A DNA stretch of 64,000 nt from Medakamo hakoo (taxonomy: Eukaryota > Chlorophyta > Trebouxiophyceae > Coccomyxaceae). Of this stretch, positions 50,336 through 60,760 are shown in pieces (the stretch's first letter is position 1; the number at the start of each line of letters is the position of its first letter). The notes under the pieces were generated by a model. That model did no database searches. It was not told the origin of the DNA and was given only the letters and a program-made list of their open reading frames with translations. The position numbers were made by a program, and so were the translations under genes. The stretch lies in assembly GCA_026636295.1 (NCBI GenBank), contig CP089463.1, positions 1,054,001 to 1,118,000 of the forward strand, written 5' to 3'.

Positions 50336-50430
50336 GCTGGCAGTGCGTGGGGCGGGGCGAAAACGAATGCGTGCGCGAAAAAAAAACCAGTGCTGTGGGA
50401 TCACCGCACGCACCACCCCCCCTCCTCCCC

Positions 50431-53400
50431 TCACCTCCACCCACGCCGCCCGCCCTCGGCCGCGTCCCGCTCCCTCTCGGCCCGGCGCCGCCGCCACGCC
50501 CAAAAAGCGTTAGTACCTGTCGGCGGCGGAGTCGTCTCATCCCGCCCGCGGCGGGGGCGCGGCCCCGTCGGCGGCGGAGGCTGCTGCTGGCGCGGCCGCC
50601 CGCGGTGGGCGGGCTTGGCCACGCCGCCACGCGCGCGGGTGGCGGCCGCCGCCGGCCCGCCGCCCCCGCGCCCACCCCACCGCGCCAGCGCCGCCTCCGC
50701 CTCCGCCCGCCGGGCCGAGCTGGTCGTCGGCAGGGCGTACGCGGGCAGGGAGGCCGGCGCCTGAGCCACGGGCGCGGCGGCGGCGCCCGACGCGGGGGGC
50801 GAGGGCAGGGCCCACGCGCTGGAGGCAAGGCACCTGCCCGCGCCGCCCTCTTCCTCCGCCCGCCCCGCCCTGTGGCCGCGCACAGCCGCGACGAGCGGGT
50901 CGTCATAATCGTCGGAGCCGACGGTGAAGCCAAAGGCGTGCTGGGCGGACGGCGGGCGGGCGTGGTGCCGGTGCTGGCGGCGATGGGGCAGGAGCGGCGG
51001 CGCGGCCGGCCCGCCCCAGCAGACGCCACCACCACCCCCGCCGCCCGCACCGGCCTCTCGCATGAGGCCGTCGAAGTCCAGGTAGGGCGACGGCGTCCCA
51101 CCCGTCTGCCGGGCGGCCAGGTCAGGTGGAGGGCCGCCGGCGACGCCGTCCCACCAGGCGGCGGCGGGTGAAGGAGGGCGAGCGCCGCCGCCGCCGCCGC
51201 GCCCGCCGCCCGACCAGCTCAGTGAGATGGACGGCGACGGCAGCGCCGCCTCCCCGCCTCCCTCCTCCCCCTCCTCCTCCTCCTCCCGGCGCAGCGCGGG
51301 TGGTGGGCTGGCAGGCCCGGCTGGTGGCGGAGCCGCGACAGCGTCCGCCGCCGCCGCCGGCCCGTCCTCCTCCTCGCCGGCCAAGCACCCGGGCGGCAGG
51401 CGCACCACGGCCGCGCGCACGCCCGCGGCCGCGGCCGCGACCAGCGCCCGGCGCACGCCCTCTTCTTCGGCCGACCCGCCCTCCCCATCCGCACCGGCGG
51501 GCGCACAGTCGACGACCAGGCCAAAGGCGCACCAGGGGAAGGCCGGGCCCGCGCCGGTGGCGGCGAGCAGGGCGCGGGGGAGGAGCAGCCCGGCCGCGCC
51601 GGCGGCCGTCGCGCGACCGACCGCGGCCGCGACGCCTTGGCCGCCGCCCTCGCGCACGCTGACCTGGGCGGGCGCCATCCCAGCGCCAGCCACGGCGGGG
51701 ATGAGGGAGTACAGGGCGTGGGCGTCGGCGGCGATGCAGGCGGGCGCGGGCGACAGCGCGGCGTGGCCGGCGAGCGCGGCGCGGAGCGCGTGCGCCGCCG
51801 GGTGCGGGCCGCCCCCGTCGCCCGCGGCCGCGGCGGCGGCCAGCGCCGCCGTGGCACCGCTGCTGGCCAGGCACGCCCGCACGGCCGCGGGACCGGATTT
51901 CAGGGCCGCTTCCAAGCGGGCGACCGCGACGCGCGGGCCGTGGGAGGCCGTGTCGGCCGCGGCCCGGCCGGCGAGCAGCGCGGCGGCGACGAGGGCCGCG
52001 CCAGGCGCGCGGGCGGCCGCGGCGGCCGCGGCTTCCGCGGCCAGGGCCGCCAAGTCCAGGCGCCCGCCCGCCGCCACAGCGGCGGGCACGCCACCGGCCG
52101 CCGCGGCCGCCGCCCGGGCTGCGGACGCCAGCAGGCGGACGACCCGGCGGAGTGGGGGCGGCAGGGCGAGCACGAGTGCGTCCGCGCGCGGCGGCGGCGG
52201 CGGCGGCGGCGACGACCGCGGCTCCCCAACGGCCGCCGCCGCCGCCGCCGCCGCGGCCGCAGCCGCCGCACCCGTCGCCCGGCCCGCGCCCGTCCCCGTG
52301 CGCAGGGCCGCCAGCCAGGCAGCGTCGTCGTCGGCGTCGGCCCCCACAGCAGCGGGCGCGTCGGCCGCAAACACGCCCGTCGCGAGCGGCGGTGGAGGCA
52401 GGGGCGGCGGCGCGCCCGCGCCCGACGGGCTGGCCGCGGGCGGACAGGCCGCCTCGACGTCGCCGGCATCAGCCACGATGCCAGCAAAGACGGCCGCCCG
52501 GCGGGCGGCCGCCGCACGCGCGGACGCCGCGCCGTCTGTCGGGATGGGCTGCACAGGCAGGAAGGCGGTGCACCCCCGCCCCGCCCCACCCCCCGCCAGG
52601 CGCCAGCCCAGCCGGACCTCCACCCCGGTCAAGGGCGCGAGGGCCGGGCGCAGGGCGCGCAGGGCGCCAGCCGCGCCCAGGGTGGGGGCCGTGCTTCGGG
52701 GGGGTGGGGCGACGCGGCCGCCGGGCGGGCCGGGCAGAGGGCGCGCGGTCGCGCCGACGGACAGTTCCAGCGCCGCCAGGGCGTCGAGGGACGGCGCACC
52801 CGCCAGGAGAGCCGCCTCGGACGACCGGGTGGGTGGGGGCAGTGGGGCTGGGGGCAAGGCCGCCACGAGGCCGGCCCGCCAGGCCGACAGGGCGGGGGCG
52901 GCCGCGCGGCGCGGCGGGGAGGCGGGCGGCGAGAGGGCAGGCGGGAGGGCGGCCGCCTCGTCCGCCGACCCCTCCCCCGCCTCCTCCTCCCACGCCGGCG
53001 CGGCTGGGACAGGTGGGCCGACCCCAGCGCCGCCTCCAAGAGGGGCGATGGCCGTCAGGGCCGCCACAGCCGCCGCGCCCGCGGCCGCGTCCGGTGGCGT
53101 CGCCGCTTCGGGCCGCGCGTGCACGAGGCCGAGGGACGAGATGAGCGCGGGCGCGGCGCCGCCTCGGCGCTGCTGCTTTCCACCCCACGCCGCGGGCGGC
53201 ACTGCCACCTCGTCCGGCGCCCAGGACGGCGCGGCCTCGTCGCCCTCCCCGACCAGCAGGGCGGTGACGAGGGACGGGGTGGCGGGCCGGCGGGGCGCCG
53301 TGGGGCGGGGTGGGAGCGCCGACGCCGCCGCGGCCGCCAAAGCCGGCGGCAGGCCGCCCTCGGACGGCAATTCCACCTCGGCCAGGGCGTCCACGCCCAC

Positions 53401-53823
53401 GGCCGAGGCGGCGGGTGGGGGTGGGGGGCGCCGGCCGGGCGGCGGCGACGCGTCTTCCGGGAGGGTGGGCGGGTCGGCCGCGTCGGCGCGGCCGTCGTCC
53501 GCCACAACCAGCGCCACCAGGCGGGCGCGCACGCCGGCCGCCCATGCCTCGTCCGCGCCGTGCAGGACGGGCGCGATGTCTGTGCAGGCGGACGGTGGCA
53601 GGGCGGGAGGGGTGGGTAGGATGGACGGCGGGGACGGGAGCGGCAGCAGCGGAGGCAGGGGCGGGCACGCAGCCGGCAGCGGCGGGCGAGCCTCGGAGGG
53701 CGCGGTGCCCTCGCCGCCCAGGACGGTCGCGTTGAAGGCGGCCGTGGCGGCCCGGCTGGCGGCTGCGAAGGAGGCCGCCACGGACGGGCCTTTGAAGGAG
53801 GCGGGTGGACCAAAGAGTGTCAT
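50431..53823 (-). CDS. large low-complexity protein of unknown function
   Basis: An intronless frame of 1130 residues from ATG 53823 (MTLFGPPASFKGPS); ATG 53877 would add 18. Composition is dominated by Ala, Pro and Gly. Ordered islands exist: 'CTDIAPVLHGADEAWAAGVR' (about 80-100), an amphipathic helical block (about 600-720), and an alpha/beta-like stretch IAADAHALYSLIPAV ... AFPWCAFGLVVDCAPAG ... AAVVRLPPG (about 770-880). The last pattern vaguely recalls the degenerate XPF-like nuclease fold of SHOC1/ZIP2 meiotic proteins, but no diagnostic residue supports it. Later come SPYLDFDGLMREAG and a basic end (NAFWAWRRRRAERERDAAE). It is probably a real gene: the frame is uninterrupted for 3.4 kb, packed between two real genes on the same strand, 87 bp from DSE1-like and 95 bp from the reductase. 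Long open frames arise by chance in GC-rich DNA, so some doubt remains. Confidence 0.55.
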   Translation of the reverse strand: MTLFGPPASFKGPSVAASFAAASRAATAAFNATVLGGEGTAPSEARPPLPAACPPLPPLLPLPSPPSILPTPPALPPSACTDIAPVLHGADEAWAAGVRARLVALVVADDGRADAADPPTLPEDASPPPGRRPPPPPAASAVGVDALAEVELPSEGGLPPALAAAAASALPPRPTAPRRPATPSLVTALLVGEGDEAAPSWAPDEVAVPPAAWGGKQQRRGGAAPALISSLGLVHARPEAATPPDAAAGAAAVAALTAIAPLGGGAGVGPPVPAAPAWEEEAGEGSADEAAALPPALSPPASPPRRAAAPALSAWRAGLVAALPPAPLPPPTRSSEAALLAGAPSLDALAALELSVGATARPLPGPPGGRVAPPPRSTAPTLGAAGALRALRPALAPLTGVEVRLGWRLAGGGAGRGCTAFLPVQPIPTDGAASARAAAARRAAVFAGIVADAGDVEAACPPAASPSGAGAPPPLPPPPLATGVFAADAPAAVGADADDDAAWLAALRTGTGAGRATGAAAAAAAAAAAAAVGEPRSSPPPPPPPRADALVLALPPPLRRVVRLLASAARAAAAAAGGVPAAVAAGGRLDLAALAAEAAAAAAARAPGAALVAAALLAGRAAADTASHGPRVAVARLEAALKSGPAAVRACLASSGATAALAAAAAAGDGGGPHPAAHALRAALAGHAALSPAPACIAADAHALYSLIPAVAGAGMAPAQVSVREGGGQGVAAAVGRATAAGAAGLLLPRALLAATGAGPAFPWCAFGLVVDCAPAGADGEGGSAEEEGVRRALVAAAAAGVRAAVVRLPPGCLAGEEEDGPAAAADAVAAPPPAGPASPPPALRREEEEEGEEGGGEAALPSPSISLSWSGGGRGGGGGARPPSPAAAWWDGVAGGPPPDLAARQTGGTPSPYLDFDGLMREAGAGGGGGGGVCWGGPAAPPLLPHRRQHRHHARPPSAQHAFGFTVGSDDYDDPLVAAVRGHRAGRAEEEGGAGRCLASSAWALPSPPASGAAAAPVAQAPASLPAYALPTTSSARRAEAEAALARWGGRGGGGPAAAATRARGGVAKPAHRGRPRQQQPPPPTGPRPRRGRDETTPPPTGTNAFWAWRRRRAERERDAAEGGRRGWR

Positions 53824-53910
53824 CTCTTGTGTTTTGCCGGGAGAGAGAGAGAATGGTGGTGTGTGTGCCGAGGTCACCCTTTTTTTTCTGCGTTTGCTGC
53901 TACACGTGTC

Positions 53911-55458
53911 TCACCCGCCGGCCGCCTCCAGCACCGCCGCCACATCCCACAGCGCGATCGCGCCATCTCGTCCGCCCGTCGCCAGCAGGGACCCGCCCGG
54001 CTCAAAGGCCGCCGCCGACCCGGGCGCCGCGTGGTACGCGAGGTCCGCCAGCGCGGACGTGGGGCCGGCCCCCCCGCCTCCGCCCACACCCACCAGGCGG
54101 GTGCGGCCGTCCCAGCCGACGGCCGCGGCCAGGACGCGGTCGGCAGCCGCCCGCACCGCGACCGCGCCCACTCCCGGGGCCGGCAGGCGCACGGCGCCGC
54201 GCCTGGTGAGTGTGCGTCCACCACCCTCGACGCCGAACACGCACAGCAAGTCGTCCGCAGCGCCGGACACGCCCACGGCGCCGCCGGCGTCGGTGGGGGC
54301 CACAGCCACGGCCATGGGCGCGTCGCCGTGCGCGGTCAGGGCGGACACCGGCTCCGTGAGGGACGGCGGCGCGGCGCCGGGAGGACCGAGGCCTCCCGAC
54401 GGCAGGGCCCACAGGCAGAGCGACCCGTCTTCGTGCGCGGTCAGCGCGCCCAGGGGGCCGCGTCCGCCCGGTCCGCCGCCGCCCAGGAACCGCGCCGCCA
54501 TGACCAGGCCACGGCCGCCGCGCCCACCGGTGTTGGCCTGCCCGGGGCGGGGCGGCGGCACCAGGCGCAGGAGGGGCGCGGCGGCGTCGAGGCACCAGAC
54601 CTCTGCAGACGCGCCGTCGGCGCCGGCGACCAGCGCCAGCGGGCGGGCGGCCAGCAGGCGCTGCTCGGAGGAGGGGGAGGACTCGGGGGGAGGGGCGGGG
54701 GGCGCCTCGGGTCTCAGCCCTGCCCACCCGGCCGGCACCCTCACATCCAGGCCACAAAAGGAGTGGGAGTCGACGGGGAGCGTGCGGGCGGGCGTGAGGG
54801 GCGGACCGGCGGCGGCCGCGGACGCGGGCGCCCCGGGCGGCGGCGGCGGCGGCGCCCCCGCCACGCCACCGTCGCTGCCCAGCTCCCACACTTTGACGAG
54901 CCCGTCCCGGCCCTGGGTGACGAGGGTGGACGGGTTGGGGAGGGCCAGGCCCAGGATGCCGCCTTCCGGGCGGTGGAGGCTGGTCGTGGTTTTTTTTTTG
55001 AGGGGTGTGTGGGGGGTGGCGCGTGGCGTGTGTGGGATGGTGGGAGTGTGGACGGGGGGGGAGGTGCGGGGGAGCTCCCAGCGGCGCGGCCCACACCCCA
55101 CTCACCGACATGCGCACGTCGCCCGCCGGTCTTCCAGGTCCCACACGCGCAGCTCGCCGTCCGAGTCCCTGTGTGTTTTGTGGGGCGGCGGCGGCGGGTT
55201 GAATGGTGTTTCGCCCGACGGGCGAGGTCCCTCCAAAGGGGGCAACGGGCGGTGGGTGGGGCCGTGTGGGCTGCGAGGAAACGGGGGGCCGCCCACCGCG
55301 GGACGCGAGGCGGACCACACGCGCGCGCACCCAAACACGCTCTCTCACCCTGAGTACAGCAGTCCAGGCCGCCCGGAGCAAAAGGCCAGGGCCTGGACGT
55401 CGCCGCCGTGGCCGCGCAGGACGCAGAGCGGGTCGGCCGGGGCGGGGTGGGGAGGCAT
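53911..55458 (-). CDS. WD40 protein of the GNB1L / DSE1 (TANMEI) / Asa1 family
   Basis: Exons 55458-55349, 55168-55106 and 54979-53911 join in phase to 413 residues. Joins give GLLYSG/DSDGELRVWDLEDR and ATCACR/LHRPEGGILGLA, restoring WD repeats 1 and 2. Repeats are clear: CVLRGHGGDVQALAFCSG, LVTQGRDGLVKVWELG, SHSFCGLDV, LTAHEDGSLCLWALPSG, GAADDLLCVFGVEG, LAAAVGWDGRTRLVGVG and LATGGRDGAIALWDV. The order and spacing match human GNB1L, yeast Asa1 (ASTRA complex) and Arabidopsis DSE1/TANMEI. These act in chromatin complexes and in assembly or stability of PI3K-related kinases. The start lies 274 bp from the divergent YL1 gene, itself a chromatin remodeller subunit, and the stop 87 bp from the next minus-strand gene. 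Confidence 0.85.
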
Positions 55459-55732
55459 TGGGGTGGATGGGGGGGGTGAGACCGCGGCTGTCCGAGCCGG
55501 GCAGTCGCTTCCTGTGCCCCGTCAGCGAATAGTTAGGACGCCTGAACGATCGGGCGCACCGCGGCTGAGGGAGGGACCCCTCGCCCCGCCGCGTCCCCAC
55601 CGACGGCGTGTTCTCCCGTTTTGCGACTGTGAAAGACAAGCTGCTCTTCATTTCACGACTTTTTCGCGGCGGCCGCACCCAACACACAACCGCGGCGGCC
55701 GCGCCTGGGTGTGTGTTGTCCCACACGCCCCA
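55459..55732. promoter_or_regulatory. bidirectional promoter, DSE1-like / YL1
   Basis: A 274-bp gap separates the two divergent start codons. Near 55615-55670 the sequence has a lower GC content than its surroundings. No TATA box or separate gene was seen. Both flanking products belong to chromatin machinery. Confidence 0.45.
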
Positions 55733-58661
55733 ATGGCGACTGACCCAGACGAACCGTCGCCATCGGACCCTATGGAGGAGTCCGGAGAGGAGGAGGAAGA
55801 GGTGTCGACCAGCGGCGGCGGCGATGGAAGCGACGAGTCGAGCGAAGGCGAAGAAGGGGAAACGTCCGAAGAAGAAGAAGCGACGCCGCCGCCGCGGGTG
55901 CTGCCGTCCCGCACCACGCGCGGCCGGCGCATGGTGAGTCATGGGGTGTGCGTGCGTGAACGAGAGGGACGTGCGCCCGCGTCGCGGGCGTGTGCGGGGC
56001 GGGGGCTCCTTCCTTTTCATTTCGCCGCATCAGCTCGCTCGCTCTCTCAACCTGCCTCCCCCCCCCTCCCTCCTCCATCAAACACAGGGCGCGGCCATCG
56101 AAGCCGACAGCGGCGACGAAGAGTTTTGGAACCAGGACTTTTTCGCGGACGACGAAGTCGCCGACGCCGAGTATTCTGCGTCGTCCGAAGCCGCGGACGT
56201 CGTGGACTCCGACTTCGACGCGACGGAGGAGGAGGAAGACGAGGCTGAGGTGGACGTCGATGAGGATGGCGGCGGCGCGGGGCGGCGCAAGCCGCTGCGC
56301 CCTCCCGGCGCACGGACGGGCACGGCGACTGGCCCACGCCCCGGCTCCGCTCCACGCCCACGGCCGCCGCCGCGCCCGCCGATGACGGCGGAAGAGAAGG
56401 CTGCGGCTGCCGCCGCGCGCGCGGCCGCGGCCGCGGCCGTCCGCACGGAAGCGCCCACCCTGCGCGCGTCCACCCGGGACCGGGCCGCCGACGCGGCGGC
56501 GGCGCGTGAAGCGGCTGCAGCCGCTGCCGCTGCTGCCCGGGCCCGGGCGGCGGCGGCGGGCACGCTGCCGGGCGCCGCGCCACTGAAACGGCTCACGCAG
56601 GCAGAGGTGCTGGCGGACGCCGCCCGCACGGAGGTTGAAAACTTGCAGGACCTGGACCGCCTCCTCGCCCGGGAAGAAGCCGTCAAAGCCAAGGCCGTCG
56701 CCTCCCGGCGGGCGGCAACGGGACCGCGCTTGCGCACGCGGTCCCGGGTCGTTGGCGGCGTCGAACAGGTGAGTGAGGAGGAGGTGGTTTTTTTTGGATT
56801 CCCCCCCCCCCGTCCTTGGCTGATGATGGAGTTGTACGTGCCCACGCACGCACGACGCACCAATCAACACATTTAGATAGTAGATCCTGAGGGGCGCGGG
56901 TCGTTGTTCATCGGCGCCCGTGACCAGTGCCGATCGCTTTTTTCGTTTTGGATTGAAGCCGCCTCTTTTTTTTTGCCGCGTCCGTCCCACCGCCCTCCAA
57001 CCACCGCGCCGGCCTCTTTCGATGACCACGGCCGCGCGGCAAGCGAGCGTGCGCAGAGCCAACCGCGGCAGTTGCCGGCTCAGTCGGGTGGCCTGGGCCT
57101 GTTCCCTCCTCTCACACCCGCCCTTTAGTCGGCTGCTCGTCCGTCCACCCCCAACCCTGCTGCTGCCTTGTTCGGGCGGGCAGGGAGGGGGCGGGCGGGC
57201 GGAGCCGGCGCTTTGAGGGGGCGGGCAGGGTCGAGGGACGGGTCCGGGCTCCCGGCGCTTTTTCTTTCAGCAGCGGGAAGGCCTCCCTCACGCCTTGTCG
57301 CTCACTCGTTCCGCCTGCCCTCAATTTTCTTCTTCCCCCCACCAACAACAAAAAAACACAAAACACACAGACGACCATCCAAGCCGTCGACGCGGACCTG
57401 CCGCCAGACTTTGCGCCCCGGTCCGCCCCGCCGCCGACCCCCCCTCCCGTCTGCGTCATCACTGGCCGTCCCGCCAAGTACCGGGACCCGCTGACGGGCG
57501 CGCCGTACGCGGACGCGGGCGCGTTCAAGGCGCTGCGCGCGCGCGTCGGGGCTGGGGTGCCGGTGTGCGGGCCGCCGCCGCCAGGGCCGCCGCCGCCGCC
57601 GCCGCTGCAGGCGCGCCCGCAGCCACCGCCACCACCGCCGCTCTTCCAGCAGCCGTCCGGCGGCGTCTCCGCTCTAGCCGCCGGCGTTGCCGCCATGGGC
57701 GTCCTGGCCAAGCCGGGCGGTGGTGGCGGCGGCTTCGCTGGCGGCGCCCCTCTGCCCGGCGGCGGCCCCGCCCTGGCCGCGCCCCCACCGCGCGGCCCGC
57801 GTGGCCCGCCGCGCGCGCCCAAGGCGGCGGTTGTGGCGCCCTTTGTTAGTGGTGGGGTCGGGGCGTCCAACGGCGCCGCGGCCGCGTACGCGTCCCCGCC
57901 CGCGGCCGTGCCGCCGCCGCCTAAAAAGCGAGGTGCGTTGCCCCATTTTTCCCCAGCAAAACCTGTCTCCACCCCCCCCGCGGCCCTAGTGTACGGAGGC
58001 GCGAGCTCTTCCAACTCGCGCACAGTCCGAAGTGGCGGGCCGCCAAAGTGTGAGGTGGGGCAGGGTCCCACTGGTCGTGGGGGTGGGCGGCGCACCGGTC
58101 CCGCCCCACCCCCCGGCCCCTCCCCACCGAAAGGTCAAAAAAACCTGAGCACACACACACACAAAAAGCGCTCACCCCCCCCCCTGTGTCTCTCCCACCA
58201 CCTCACCAGCCTCCGGCAAGCGCAAGCCCGCCGCGGCTCGCGCCCGCCAGGCCGCCCCCCGCCCGGCGGGAGACGGCGGCAATCCGTACGTCGACCCTTT
58301 CGCCCGCCCGGGCTCGGCCGTGGGTGCGGCGGCGGCGCCTGTTCCCAGCGACGGCGACATGACGCCGTCTGGCCGGTCGCGGCGCGGGAGCGCGGCCGCC
58401 GCGTCCCGCGCGTGGGCGGGCCTGGCGGGCGGGGGCGGCCGGCCCAGCTCTGGCGGAGGGGCGAGGGCTCCACCCCCCGTGGCCGCGCCACCACCGCCGC
58501 CGCCAGCCGAGGTCACGCTGTCCCCCATCGCCGGCTTCTCACCGCCCGGCTTCGCCGCGCTGTTTGCTGGTGGACCGCCTGGGGGCGACCCGGCGCTCAC
58601 TCTGCTGGCCGGGCCACCGCCGCCGCCTCCACCGCCCGGTGCGGGGCCGCCCGCGTATTGA
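55733..58661 (+). CDS. YL1 (Vps72/Swc2) subunit of SWR1/SRCAP chromatin remodeller
   Basis: Four exons (55733-55933, 56088-56768, 57371-57932, 58210-58661) give 631 residues. The acidic N-terminus (EESGEEEEEVS and DEEFWNQDFFADDEVADAEY) with PSRTTRGRRM is the YL1 family start that binds H2A.Z-H2B. The central part is Ala-rich helix with LKRLTQAEVLADAARTE. The C-terminal YL1_C domain is present: VCVITGRPAKYRDPLTGAPY, then ADAGAFKALRARV. A long Pro/Gly-rich tail follows, over twice the usual family length. YL1 hands H2A.Z-H2B dimers to SWR1 for exchange into nucleosomes. Intron 2 is 602 bp. Phase and family continuity support all joins; the exon 3 to 4 join (PKKR/ASGKRKPAA) rests on splice signals only. 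Confidence 0.87.
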
Positions 58662-58900
58662 TTTTTCACTCCGCCAGCTTGTTTGCCTTTCTTGTCGTTT
58701 CTTTCCGGGGCGTAGAGAGTTTTTGAGTGTAGCGCCGGGTTGAGAGTTTTTTTTTTTTTTCTGGTCTGTCTTCGCACCGCGCGGCTAGGTCTCCCTCATT
58801 TCGGAATCCTCTCCACGGCGCGGCGCCAGCGCCCGTCAACACACACGCTGCACGACAGTGAGTTCGGCCCTTCTCACGCGCGCCGCGACCATCCTAAAGG

Positions 58901-60623
58901 ATGACGACTGCCAGCCCGGCCGAGCCGGCAACGGGCGCCGATGCGCCGGCCGCCGCGCCGGCTGCGGACGCCGCGCCGCCCGCCACCCAGGCTGATCCTG
59001 CTGCGTCCGATGCCCTGCCGGCAACACAACCGACAGGGGATAAGGCTGAGGAAGGTGGAGAAGCGGTGCAGCCGCCAGGCGAGGCGGGCGACGGCGACCA
59101 ACCGACGCCGGCGACGGCTCTGCAACCCGCGGCCCCACCCCCGCACCTCAAAAAACGCAAGATGGCCCTCTTCGTCGCGTACGTCGGCGCGGGGTACTAC
59201 GGCATGCAGTACAACAAGGAGCTGCCAACGATTGAGCGGGCTTTGCGGGACGCCATCGCCGCGGCGGGAGGCATCGCGCCCGCAAACGTGGGCGACGACT
59301 TTTCAAAGTTTGGGTGGTCGCGCGCCGCGCGCACCGACCGGGGCGTCTCCGCCCTGGGCCAAGTCGTCTCCCTGCGCCTGCTCACGCCCGCCGGCGTGGA
59401 CGAAGACTCGTACGACCCCGCACCCGCCATCAACGCCGTCCTGCCGCCGACCATCCGCATCCTGGGCGCCGCGCGCGTCACCTCCTCCTTTGACGCGCGC
59501 AAGGCGTGCGACCGGCGGCGGTACGAGTACGTCCTCCCCGCCTGGGCGTTCGACCCGGCGTCGGGCGTGGCCAGGACGGACGCCAAGCTGGCCAGGGCAT
59601 CGGCGGATGGTGGTGGTGGTGGTGCGGCCGGTGCGCAGCCCGCGACGCAGGACGTGCCGCCGTCCTCTGCGACAGGGGACGACGGGGCCGCCACCCAGCG
59701 CGCCTTTGTCTTTGACGACGCGGCCCGGGACCGGGTGACGGCCATTCTCAAAGCGTATGAAGGCACGCACAAGTGAGTTGGTTGTTGACGGTGGGTGGGC
59801 GGGTGGGCGGAGGCAGAGACCAAGAAAGAACGCACGGCCGCCTCTTGACACAAGGCAAAGAAAAAAAAAACTCACGGCACCCCCCCCCCCGAAAAACCAA
59901 AAAAAAAACAGTTTCCACAACTTCACCGTCCGCATGGACGGCTCCGACCCGACCGCCAACCGGTACATTCTGTCCTTCACGTGTGAAGGCACCGTCGACA
60001 TCGGCGGCCAGCCCTGGGTGCGCCTGGTCGTGCTCGGCCAATCCTTCATCCTCCACCAGATCCGCAAAATGGTGGGGACGGCGCTCGCCGTCGCGCGCGG
60101 GGCCGCGCCGCCGGGGTCCATCGAAGCCGCCATGCGACCGGGTGCCGACGTGACGACGCCCCTCGCCCCCGACACCGGCCTGTTCCTGGACGAGTCCATC
60201 TTCCATACGTACAACCGGCGGTGGGGCGACGCGAGGGGGGACGGGCACCGGCTCGACCTCGGTCGCTTTGCGGCCGCGGCCGCGGCCTTCAAGGCCGAGC
60301 ACGTCTACCCGCACATCGCGGCACGGGAGGCGGCGGATGGGACGATGGCCGAGTTTTTGAGGGGGCTCAACGACCGCAACTTCCGGTTCAGTGGGTGGGC
60401 GACGGCCGGGCGGAGGGTGCCGGCCGGCGGGGAGAAGCGGAAGAGTGGTGGTGGCGGCGGCGGCGGCGGCGCGCCCAGGAGTGCGGTGCCGCCGCCGCCC
60501 GCCAAGAAAGCGGCGGCCGTGGTTGCGGCTGTTCCCGTTGCAGCGCCTGCTGCCGCGCCCGTGCCCATGGCCGTGCCGGCGAGTGCGTACGAGGCGAGCC
60601 TGATGGCGGAGTGGAGTGATTGA
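58901..60623 (+). CDS. PUS1: tRNA pseudouridine synthase, TruA/PUS1 family
   Basis: Exons 58901-59772 and 59912-60623 give 527 residues; the join reads YEGTHN/FHNFTVRMDG, a conserved family point. An 80-residue Ala/Pro-rich N-terminus precedes the catalytic domain, which starts KRKMALFVAYVGAGYYGMQY. The catalytic Asp146 lies in RAARTDRGVSALGQ. RRRYEYVLPAWAF, ILSFTCEG and SFILHQIRKMVG complete the active-site motifs. PUS1-type enzymes convert uridines to pseudouridine at positions 27/28 and others in tRNA and snRNA. DESIFHTYNRRWGD and an Ala/Lys-rich C-terminus follow. An Ala/Asp/Thr-rich insert (about 235-270) sits just before the intron. It starts 239 bp after YL1 on the same strand. Confidence 0.94.
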
Positions 60624-60760
60624 AGAGTGGGGAGGGTGGGATTGGATGGATGGGATGGCGAGGAGAGGTTGTTGTTGCGCACTCACTAGTTTTACCCGTT
60701 GTTAGCCTCTCCGCGATTCTGGGGCCGCGCGCGCTCTCAGGCGCGGGCGTGCACGCGTCC

